Shown here piece by piece: positions 1 through 5,181 of a stretch of 12,003 nucleotides of DNA. Both the position numbers and the translations under genes were made by a program. Each line of letters starts with the position of its first letter. The first letter of the stretch is position 1. The stretch is from contig CAZRYZ010000041.1 in assembly GCA_964604465.1 (NCBI GenBank), positions 1 through 12,003 of the forward strand, in the 5' to 3' direction. Origin of the DNA: Fluviibacter sp964604465 (GTDB lineage: Bacteria; Pseudomonadota; Gammaproteobacteria; Burkholderiales; Rhodocyclaceae). Under the pieces are notes generated by a model, which was not told the origin of the DNA, did not search any database, and was given only the letters and a program-made list of their open reading frames with translations.

Positions 1-357
1 CCGGTCATGGCGCAGTCTGCCAATCCGAACGCGGTGAATTCCGAGGGGGACATGTCTCGCGTCGAGGTGCAGAAGACGGCGGTGAGCGATATTCCGGCGC
101 AGTACCGATCTGAAGCGTCGCGCCCGCGCAAACCCTTTACGGTTCGTTTTACCTGTCCTGAATCTGGTCGGCTCTACGTGGTGTTTGATAACGCCCAGCA
201 GACCGCGACGATCGAACTGGGTCAGACCACCCGTTATCTGCGCCAGGTGCCTAGTGCCGATGGTGGCCGATACGCCAACTCGGATGAGTCCTATGTATTC
301 TGGGTCAAAGGCAAACGTGCGACGATCAACGGCGCCGAGGTGTGCGACGCGGACTGA
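1..357 (+). CDS. MliC/PliC-like C-type lysozyme inhibitor, 5' end outside window
   Basis: The last ~75 residues look like a MliC domain, which in known members blocks the active site of C-type lysozyme from the periplasm or outer membrane. Visible features, counting from the ATG at base 7, are an FTC motif with Cys50, a GRLYVVFDN strand, the G-G-R-Y loop near residues 86-89, FWVKGK at 98-103, and Cys113 near the C-terminus, which would pair with Cys50. The typical SGxxY loop is only partly kept (S-A-D-G-G-R-Y). The frame is open to the window edge, and the part after base 7 has no signal peptide, so the true start and any lipoprotein signal probably lie upstream; the ATG at 7 is an internal candidate. 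The stop codon lies inside the convergent spermidine-synthase-like gene. The family call is fairly secure; function is inferred from family. Confidence 0.72.
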   Translation, partial: PVMAQSANPNAVNSEGDMSRVEVQKTAVSDIPAQYRSEASRPRKPFTVRFTCPESGRLYVVFDNAQQTATIELGQTTRYLRQVPSADGGRYANSDESYVFWVKGKRATINGAEVCDAD

Positions 358-1246
358 GATGCCGGGTCACGCTGCTCTTTTCCAGGTGGCGTGCAAAGCG
401 GGTGAACTCGAGGCCGAGCTTCTGTTCCAAGAGCTTGGCCTGATTTTGAATGCTGTCCCAGCGGGGCGCGAATGCCGGGTTCTTGAACGCCAGAATGATC
501 TGGTTCCCGCCATCGCGAACCTTGATGTTGAGAATGCGGTCATCAAAGATGCCGGCCAGTTGTTGTCGGGGTTCGTCATAGCCGGCCTTGTCACCTGCCA
601 GATTCATGACCAGAATGCCGTTGGGCGATAAGGTATCGAAGACGGCCCCATAGAAATCGGGCGCGGTCAGCTCGGGGGCAATACCAGTGCCATCAAAAGC
701 ATCAAGAAGAACGATGTCGGTACGGGTGTTGTGATGCTCAATGAAGCGTGTGGCGTCGTCACAATGGATGCGGAAGCGCTCATTGTCCTCCGGAATGCAG
801 AAGGCCTGGCGGAAGCCGATAACGTGGGGATTGATTTCGACCGCGGTGATGTCGCAGTGGGGCAGGTGCCGGTAACAGTATTTGGCCAGTGAGCCGCCGC
901 CCAGACCGAGGAGCAGGATGGCCTTGGGTCGCGGATAGAAGAGCAGAAAACTCATCATCTTCTGCGTATAGATCAGTTCTAGCGCATCGGGCTGGCTGAT
1001 GCGCATGGTGCTCTGGATCAGGCTCAGACTGAGATGCAGGGTGCGCAGATCATCATGGCTGATCAGGTAGGGCTTGTCGTAGGTGCCCGCTAGCAACTGT
1101 CGGCGCAAGGTTTCCGCATCACTATCGGCAGGTTCGAGCAGGCTGAGGGTGCCAGTCTCGATATCAAAGGGACAGGGGATTTCAAACAACGGGGCAGTCA
1201 TCCAGACAGTATAATCGTCAGTGTTCTGATTACTCTGGCTCATCAT
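326..1246 (-). CDS. Spermidine synthase-like Rossmann methyltransferase-fold protein
   Basis: This 306-residue protein has the class I AdoMet-binding core of the SpeE family. The glycine motif LLLGLGGGSLAKY is at about 111-123, the acidic VEINP motif after strand 2 at 136-140, DDATRFI at 163-169, and VLLDAFDGTGIAP at 179-191. Real spermidine synthases usually carry a GGGDGG/GGGEG motif for the aminopropyl donor; here it is GGGSL, and no neighbour makes putrescine or decarboxylated AdoMet. It may therefore be one of the many SpeE-like proteins of unknown substrate. There are two consecutive ATGs (1246 and 1243); a GAGGTG lies 11 bases upstream of the first. The C-terminal tail is Arg-rich (ends R-R-T-P-R-R-R) and is encoded antisense to the end of the MliC-like gene. 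The start is almost back-to-back with the divergent membrane-protein gene, so its promoter must lie near or inside that gene. Confidence 0.8.
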   Translation of the reverse strand: MMSQSNQNTDDYTVWMTAPLFEIPCPFDIETGTLSLLEPADSDAETLRRQLLAGTYDKPYLISHDDLRTLHLSLSLIQSTMRISQPDALELIYTQKMMSFLLFYPRPKAILLLGLGGGSLAKYCYRHLPHCDITAVEINPHVIGFRQAFCIPEDNERFRIHCDDATRFIEHHNTRTDIVLLDAFDGTGIAPELTAPDFYGAVFDTLSPNGILVMNLAGDKAGYDEPRQQLAGIFDDRILNIKVRDGGNQIILAFKNPAFAPRWDSIQNQAKLLEQKLGLEFTRFARHLEKSSVTRHLSPRRTPRRR

Positions 1247-1292
1247 GCATAACGCGACACCTCATGCTGCCCCGGGTGGCAAACCTAATCCC

Positions 1293-1811
1293 ATGGAAAA
1301 ACTGATCTTTGCCAGCCGTTGGCTGCAGGCCCCTCTCTACCTCGGCCTGATTCTGGCTCAGTGCGTTTACGTCTACCAGTTCATGATCGAACTGAAGCAT
1401 CTGGTCACTGGCGCATTTGCCGAGCATGTCAGTGAAACCGTGATCATGCTCTCAGTACTGGGGCTGATTGATGTGGTGATGATTGCCAATTTGCTGGTGA
1501 TGGTCATCGTGGGCGGCTACGAGACTTTTGTCTCCCGACTCAACCTCGAGGGCCACCCTGATCAGCCCGAGTGGTTGTCCCATGTCAACGCCGGCGTGCT
1601 CAAGGTAAAACTTTCGACAGCTATTATCGGGATCTCATCGATTCACCTGCTCAAGACCTTTATCAATGCCGAAAACATGACCGATCACACCATCATGTGG
1701 CAGGTGATCATTCATCTGGTCTTCCTGGTATCAGCCTATGCGATGGTGCTGGTCGACAAGCAGATGAACCAGTCCCTGCTGCTGAGCAAGGCGGCTCACG
1801 AGGCACACTAG
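1293..1811 (+). CDS. YqhA/UPF0114 (TIGR00645) family inner membrane protein
   Basis: A 172-residue membrane protein matching what I know of E. coli YqhA. It starts MEKLIFASRWLQAP-LY, has GGYETFVSRL near 74-83, ISSIHLLK near 114-121, and MWQVIIHLVFLVSAY near 135-149. Hydrophobic stretches suggest three or four membrane segments (about 12-30, 50-75, 108-122, 137-154). The function of the family is not established. An in-frame ATG at 1245 would add 16 residues and overlap the start of the divergent gene; I prefer 1293 because family members begin with the M-E-x-x-x-x-ASRW segment. The ribosome binding site is weak (GGGTGG about 13 bases upstream). It is followed one base later by the cytochrome c gene, so the two are very likely cotranscribed. 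Two His residues in membrane segments (118, 141) are also present in E. coli YqhA. Confidence 0.85.
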   Translation: MEKLIFASRWLQAPLYLGLILAQCVYVYQFMIELKHLVTGAFAEHVSETVIMLSVLGLIDVVMIANLLVMVIVGGYETFVSRLNLEGHPDQPEWLSHVNAGVLKVKLSTAIIGISSIHLLKTFINAENMTDHTIMWQVIIHLVFLVSAYAMVLVDKQMNQSLLLSKAAHEAH

Positions 1812-1812
1812 G

Positions 1813-2655
1813 ATGCGTCGGGTGCGTACGTGGCTATTATGGGTTGGCGGGCTGCTGTTGAGCGCCCATCTTTGGGCCGCTGATCCTACAGCTCCGGTAT
1901 CGTTACCGGCGCCGGGATCGCACGCTGCCGGTCTGACCCCGGGCGTGATTACGGTGATTGATCCGGTCCGGTCCAAGCCCCTCAAACCCGTCGAGGTTTC
2001 CTACCGGGGCTACCCGGCAGTCGTGATGCTTGACCTGTTACTGGGGCAACGCTGGCGGGCGCCGGGCACGCTGGTGGGTTTTGAAACAAAAGATGGCTAT
2101 CTGTCTCTGGTGCCGTCGGAACGTCTACAGAAGTATCCGGCCTACCTGGTATATGAAAGAGCCGACGGTGATGCCTTCAGCGTGGAAGTCCCCCCGCTGG
2201 ATCACCTAGTGCCACTGGGCCCTTGGTATCTGGTCTGGAATAATGTGATGAATCCCGATCTGCGTGTCGACGGGGCGACCTATTGGCCTTACCAGGTGAC
2301 TGGTATGAAGATTATGGATGCCCAGAGCTTACAACCTCTGTATCCGCCCATGTTGCCAGAATCCTACCGGCGCGGAGCCCGGCTGACCCAGCAATATTGT
2401 CTGTCCTGCCATCAGGTGAACCGGGTCGGTGGCAGCAAAATGCCGATTGATCTGGCGCAATGGGCGACCGGCCAGTCTTTTGCCCGTTTTGCGACCTGGG
2501 TGCTGGATCCTTCAGGTAAGAACCCGTTGACGACCATGCCGGCCCTGGCGGTTGATCGGCCGGCTGCCGAGCGTCAGATGATGGCGCGGCAGATCTATGG
2601 TTATCTGCGTGCACTGGGTGCCCTTGGCAACTCGGAAAGCCGGGCCGGGCATTAG
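1813..2655 (+). CDS. Exported monohaem cytochrome c with N-terminal sulfite-oxidase-like beta domain
   Basis: A 280-residue protein with a Sec signal peptide (basic MRRVR, hydrophobic core to about residue 20, probable cleavage after Ala-Trp-Ala near 22-23). Residues ~45-170 resemble the beta fold of molybdopterin-dependent oxidoreductases: a T-x-D-GY-like segment at 92-97 (T-K-D-G-Y-L), LGPWYLVWNN at 135-144, and a WPYQV strand at 158-162. No molybdopterin-binding Cys is evident there. The C-terminal domain has one haem-attachment motif, CLSCH at 196-200, and Met242 in T-T-M-P-A is the likely sixth ligand. It should act in the periplasm as an electron carrier; the partner is unknown. A GAGG ribosome site lies 9 bases before the ATG, inside the end of the yqhA-like gene, one base apart, indicating coupled expression. 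The neighbour downstream converges with no clear terminator between. Confidence 0.82.
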   Translation: MRRVRTWLLWVGGLLLSAHLWAADPTAPVSLPAPGSHAAGLTPGVITVIDPVRSKPLKPVEVSYRGYPAVVMLDLLLGQRWRAPGTLVGFETKDGYLSLVPSERLQKYPAYLVYERADGDAFSVEVPPLDHLVPLGPWYLVWNNVMNPDLRVDGATYWPYQVTGMKIMDAQSLQPLYPPMLPESYRRGARLTQQYCLSCHQVNRVGGSKMPIDLAQWATGQSFARFATWVLDPSGKNPLTTMPALAVDRPAAERQMMARQIYGYLRALGALGNSESRAGH

Positions 2656-2675
2656 GCAACGATTAAGCGGCGTGC

Positions 2676-3017
2676 TTACTGGCTGACTTTGAGGATGATG
2701 ACCCCGCCGATGATCATGGCGGCACCCAACCAGCGGAGCATCGATGAGTGCTCACCAAAGAGCAGAATCCCCACGACAAAGGTGCCTGCCGCGCCGATGC
2801 CGGTCCAGACCGCATAGGCCGTCCCGATCGGGATCTCTTTCTGGGCCAGCCAGAGTAACCAGGCGCTGAGCACGATCGACAAGCCCGAGAAAGCAAACCA
2901 GCTGATCTGACGCAAGCCCTCATGCGCCTGAGCCATTTTGTATCCCAGGGGCCAGCCGATCTCGCAGATGCCGGCCAGGATGAGGAGGGTCCATGCGTGG
3001 TTCATGGTTCGGATCAT
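2676..3017 (-). CDS. sugE: SMR-family exporter, SugE/Gdx type
   Basis: A 113-residue four-helix small multidrug resistance protein. The membrane Glu that binds substrate and protons is E19 in A-G-I-C-E-I-G-W, and the segment GTAYAVWTGIGAAG at 65-78 matches the SugE/Gdx subgroup rather than EmrE (which has GIAYAIWSG). Known members of this subgroup export guanidinium or quaternary ammonium ions as antiparallel dimers in the inner membrane. Helices are at about 8-26, 38-58, 65-88 and 94-111. Start choice: the ATG at 3017 has an AAGG 9 bases upstream; a second ATG at 3005 has no ribosome site but gives a more typical N-terminus (109 residues). The gene diverges from phaP. I could not recognise a guanidine riboswitch upstream. 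Family call is strong, subtype likely, substrate inferred. Confidence 0.88.
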   Translation of the reverse strand: MIRTMNHAWTLLILAGICEIGWPLGYKMAQAHEGLRQISWFAFSGLSIVLSAWLLWLAQKEIPIGTAYAVWTGIGAAGTFVVGILLFGEHSSMLRWLGAAMIIGGVIILKVSQ

Positions 3018-3051
3018 ACCGGAGTGCCTTGATAGTCAGCTCGACGCCTTG

Positions 3052-3067
3052 TTTGCTGCCCTGCAAA
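3052..3067. promoter_or_regulatory. Upstream TGC-N3-GCA motif, candidate second PhaR site
   Basis: The inverted repeat TTTGC-N6-GCAAA here contains a TGC-CCT-GCA core at 3057-3065. It lies about 20 bases upstream of the phaP -35 box and has the same TGC-N3-GCA form as the motif at the transcription start, with centres 66 bases apart. PhaR regulators of polyhydroxybutyrate genes are reported to bind TGC/GCA-type repeats. The role here is inferred; a single short motif of this kind can occur by chance. Confidence 0.4.
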
Positions 3068-3085
3068 ATTATTTCAACTTTTCCC

Positions 3086-3113
3086 TTGACATCGCCTATT
3101 GTGCCCCTATAAT
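3086..3113 (+). promoter_or_regulatory. phaP sigma-70 promoter, perfect consensus hexamers
   Basis: The -35 box TTGACA (3086-3091) and the -10 box TATAAT (3108-3113) both match the consensus exactly, with a 16-base spacer. An A/T-rich stretch lies just upstream (about 3065-3082) and could act as an UP element. Transcription would start near 3120, leaving a leader of about 150 bases before the phasin start codon. This is by far the strongest promoter sequence I can see in the window and fits a protein made in large amounts. Confidence 0.85.
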
Positions 3114-3119
3114 TGATTA

Positions 3120-3134
3120 TGTTGCACCGCAACA
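3120..3134. promoter_or_regulatory. Candidate PhaR operator at the phaP transcription start
   Basis: A perfect 6-base inverted repeat, TGTTGC-ACC-GCAACA, begins at the predicted +1 position, seven bases after the -10 box. It contains TGC-N3-GCA, the arrangement reported for PhaR, the repressor that leaves DNA when it binds nascent polyhydroxybutyrate granules. Binding here would block transcription start. The position and symmetry are seen in the sequence; the identity of the binding protein is inferred, since no phaR gene is in the window. Confidence 0.6.
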
Positions 3135-3237
3135 AACAGGCGAAATCTCGATATTTCAGATATCTCAGATAACACCTAAAGATCGCGGGTCGCAAAGTTT
3201 TAAGAAGCGCAAGAAGAAGCAAGACGTTAGAGACATC

Positions 3238-3270
3238 AATTTTTTTATTTTTATCTTCAAGGAGTCCACC
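3238..3270 (+). promoter_or_regulatory. T-rich leader and strong ribosome binding site of phaP
   Basis: A nearly pure T/A run (about 3240-3254) is followed by AAGGAG at 3259-3264, six bases before the phaP ATG. No GC-rich hairpin precedes the T run, so it is not an intrinsic terminator. An unstructured U-rich leader next to a near-perfect Shine-Dalgarno suggests very efficient initiation. This site fixes the start at 3271, although the frame is open back to 2938. Confidence 0.75.
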
Positions 3271-3828
3271 ATGAACGCACTGAACAACGAAAACCTGCTG
3301 TCGGCCAACAAGGCTGCTATCGACACCCTGCTGTCGGTTGCCAACACCGCACTGGCTACTGCTGAGAGCCTGGCTGCCCTGAATCTGGGTACGGCCCGTG
3401 AAGCCCTGAACGACAGTGCCAAGAATGCCAAGGCTGTAATGGGCGTGAAGACCCCGCAAGAAGTCGCTTCGATGGGTGCTGCTCTGGGTCAACCGGCTGC
3501 CGAGAAGGCCGTTGCCTACTCGCGTAGCGTCTATGAAATCTCGACCGGTGCTGCCCAGGAAGTTGCCAAGCTGGTTCAGGCTCAGTTTGCCGAACTGAAC
3601 AAGGCTGCTCAGGAACTGGCCGAAAAGACTGCCAAGGCTTCGCCGTTCGGTTCTGACGTTGCTCTGGCTGCTGTGCGCCAGGCGGTCACTGCTGCTAACT
3701 CGGCTTTCGAGAACATGAACAAGGCTGCCAAGCAAGCCGCTGAATTCACCGAAGCTGGTGTGTCGGCTGCCACCTCGGCTGCTGTGAAGGCTGCTGGCAC
3801 GGGTGCCAAGAAGTCTGCCAAGAAGTAA
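3271..3828 (+). CDS. phaP: Phasin, polyhydroxyalkanoate granule-associated protein
   Basis: A 185-residue, Ala-rich, almost entirely helical protein of the phasin family (PF09361 type), the size of Ralstonia PhaP1. Phasins coat intracellular polyhydroxybutyrate granules and control their number and surface. Amphipathic helices run from about residue 8 to 165, with the typical K-T-P-Q-E-V-A segment at about 60-66 in the phasin core; the tail is rich in Ala and Lys and ends K-K-S-A-K-K. Codon use is strongly biased: every Leu codon I read is CTG and Asn is mostly AAC, as in highly expressed genes. It is monocistronic by appearance: own consensus promoter, strong ribosome site and terminator. 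In-frame codons upstream of 3271 cover the promoter and are not coding. Regulation by PhaR is suggested by the motifs around the promoter. The neighbours are not granule genes, so phaP stands apart from any phaCAB cluster here. Confidence 0.93.
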   Translation: MNALNNENLLSANKAAIDTLLSVANTALATAESLAALNLGTAREALNDSAKNAKAVMGVKTPQEVASMGAALGQPAAEKAVAYSRSVYEISTGAAQEVAKLVQAQFAELNKAAQELAEKTAKASPFGSDVALAAVRQAVTAANSAFENMNKAAKQAAEFTEAGVSAATSAAVKAAGTGAKKSAKK

Positions 3829-3838
3829 GTCACTGACG

Positions 3839-3880
3839 GGGTTGGTGGCGTCTCCGGGCTAACCGGAACCCACCGAACCC
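3839..3880 (+). other. Stem-loop in the phaP 3' untranslated region
   Basis: GGGTT-GGTGG (3839-3848) can pair with CCACC-g-AACCC (3870-3880) with one bulged G, and an inner CCGG/CCGG hairpin closes the apex. It ends 14 bases before the terminator hairpin and has no T tract of its own. It may protect the abundant phaP mRNA from 3' decay. The structure is read by eye without a folding energy. Confidence 0.5.
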
Positions 3881-3894
3881 GGCTCTGATGGACG

Positions 3895-3930
3895 GCCCCG
3901 CCGGAGAAATCCGCGCGGGGCTGTTTGTTT
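3895..3930 (+). terminator. Rho-independent terminator of phaP
   Basis: GCCCCGCCGGA (3895-3905) pairs with TCCGCGCGGGGC (3910-3921) as an 11-bp GC-rich stem with one bulge and a GAAA tetraloop, followed by TGTTTGTTT. This is a clear intrinsic terminator 66 bases after the phasin stop. It lies inside the in-frame extension upstream of the next gene, which supports placing that gene's start at 3948. Confidence 0.85.
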
Positions 3931-3947
3931 CTGGGGATAATGACGGC

Positions 3948-5159
3948 ATGTCTGAATTTGATTTTGAAACACCCATTGATCGCCTAACACCGCCCATTGA
4001 TGATTCGATCAAGTGGGGCCGCTATGCACGGCATCACGCCCGGGGGCAGGATGTGCTCCCGATGTGGATTGCCGATATGGATTTTTCGGCTCCGCCCGCG
4101 GTGATCGAAGCGCTGGAAACGCGTGTGCAACATGGGGTGTTCGGCTATCCGCATCCGACCCCGGCGGTTCGTGACGCGGTGTTATTGCACCTGGAACGAG
4201 ACCTGGGCTGGTCGGTTGAAGCCGACTGGCTGGTCTGGCTGCCGGGGCTGGTCACCGGTCTGAACCTGGCCTGCCGTGCGGTGGGTGATGCCGGTGATGC
4301 GGTGCTCACGGCTGTGCCGATTTATCCGCCGTTCATGTCGGCACCGACATTGAGCCATCGTCAGCTGCTGACCATCCCTCTAGTACATCAGCATGGTCAA
4401 TGGGTCTGGGATTTTGATGCGCTGGAGGCACTGGCAGTTTCACCCGAGGGGCAGCGTATCCGACTCCTCATGCTGTGTAACCCGCATAACCCGGTGGGTT
4501 GTGTCTGGGACCGGGAAACCTTGATCCGGCTGGGGCAGTTGGCCGAACGCCATGACTGGTTGATCTGCTCGGACGATATCCACGCCGAACTGGTGTTGGA
4601 GCCGGGTTGCCGTTATACGCCGCTGGCCAGTCTGTCGCCGGCATTGGCGCAGCGAACGATCACGCTCTTGGCCCCCTCCAAAACCTACAACATCCCGGGT
4701 CTGGGTGCCTCATTTGCCGTCATCCCGGATCCAGTGTTACGCCGACGATTCGAGGCCGTGATGAACGGCATTGTGCCGCATATCAATGTACTGGGTTATA
4801 CAGCCATGGCTGCAGCCTATCGTCATGGCGTGCCATGGCGTGACGCGCTTCAAACATATCTACGGCAGAACCGGGATCGCCTCGTCGAGGCAGTGAATGA
4901 TATTCCGGGTTTACAGATGGATTCGCCAGAAGCGACCTATCTTGCGTGGATCGATGCTTCAGGGTTGGCACTTCCAGCGGGCCAGTCGGCAGCCCGGTTT
5001 TTCGAGGCGGCGGGTCTGGGGTTGTCAGCCGGTGAGGATTTCATGCCCGGTGCAACCCAGTATGTCCGGCTTAATTTTGCCTGTCCCCGGACAACTCTCG
5101 AGGAAGCGATTCGTCGACTCGGCGCAGCCTGTGCTCCCTGTGCCGCAAACCACGGCTAG
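3948..5159 (+). CDS. patB: PatB/MalY-type PLP-dependent C-S lyase (cystathionine beta-lyase-like)
   Basis: A 403-residue fold-type I aminotransferase-like enzyme. The N-terminus (F-D-F-E-T-P-I-D-R) matches the MalY/PatB pattern, as do the MWIADMDF motif at 39-46, CNPHNPVGCVW at 177-187, SDDIHAEL at 208-215 (Asp209 expected to contact the PLP ring nitrogen; most relatives have DEIH), APSKTYNIPGL at 242-252 with Lys245 as the PLP lysine, and Arg374 in VRLNFACPR for the substrate carboxylate. Such enzymes cleave cystathionine or cysteine conjugates to a thiol, pyruvate and ammonia in the cytoplasm. Start 3948 is chosen because the upstream ATG at 3888 would translate through the phaP terminator; GGGGA lies about 10 bases upstream. 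No obvious promoter was seen in the ~25 bases after the terminator, so expression may rely on readthrough or a weak promoter. The substrate cannot be told from sequence. Confidence 0.88.
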   Translation: MSEFDFETPIDRLTPPIDDSIKWGRYARHHARGQDVLPMWIADMDFSAPPAVIEALETRVQHGVFGYPHPTPAVRDAVLLHLERDLGWSVEADWLVWLPGLVTGLNLACRAVGDAGDAVLTAVPIYPPFMSAPTLSHRQLLTIPLVHQHGQWVWDFDALEALAVSPEGQRIRLLMLCNPHNPVGCVWDRETLIRLGQLAERHDWLICSDDIHAELVLEPGCRYTPLASLSPALAQRTITLLAPSKTYNIPGLGASFAVIPDPVLRRRFEAVMNGIVPHINVLGYTAMAAAYRHGVPWRDALQTYLRQNRDRLVEAVNDIPGLQMDSPEATYLAWIDASGLALPAGQSAARFFEAAGLGLSAGEDFMPGATQYVRLNFACPRTTLEEAIRRLGAACAPCAANHG

Positions 5160-5168
5160 GATCTGAAG

Positions 5169-5181
5169 GGCGCTCAGCGCC
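5169..5181. other. Small GC hairpin between convergent genes
   Basis: GGCGC-TCA-GCGCC forms a perfect 5-bp stem whose loop is the TGA stop codon of the minus-strand glycosyltransferase gene, 10 bases after the stop of the patB-like gene. There is no T tract on either strand, so it is at best a weak two-way terminator or an mRNA end structure. Confidence 0.35.

Noticed and set aside
2656..2675. Terminator between the cytochrome c gene and the SMR gene
   Set aside because: Only 20 bases separate the stops and no stable stem or T tract is visible.
3240..3257. T run before the phaP ribosome site as an attenuator terminator
   Set aside because: No GC-rich hairpin precedes it, so it cannot be an intrinsic terminator.
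2938..3270. In-frame extension of the phasin reading frame upstream to 2938
   Set aside because: It covers the consensus promoter and overlaps the SMR gene; the AAGGAG site and the phasin family start both point to 3271.
2920..3735. A 271-codon minus-strand frame opposite phaP
   Set aside because: It is antisense to the phasin gene and crosses its promoter; no domain or ribosome site is visible.
3888..3947. Earlier ATG for the PatB/MalY-like gene at 3888
   Set aside because: The extra codons run through the phaP terminator hairpin and T tract, and the family N-terminus begins at 3948.
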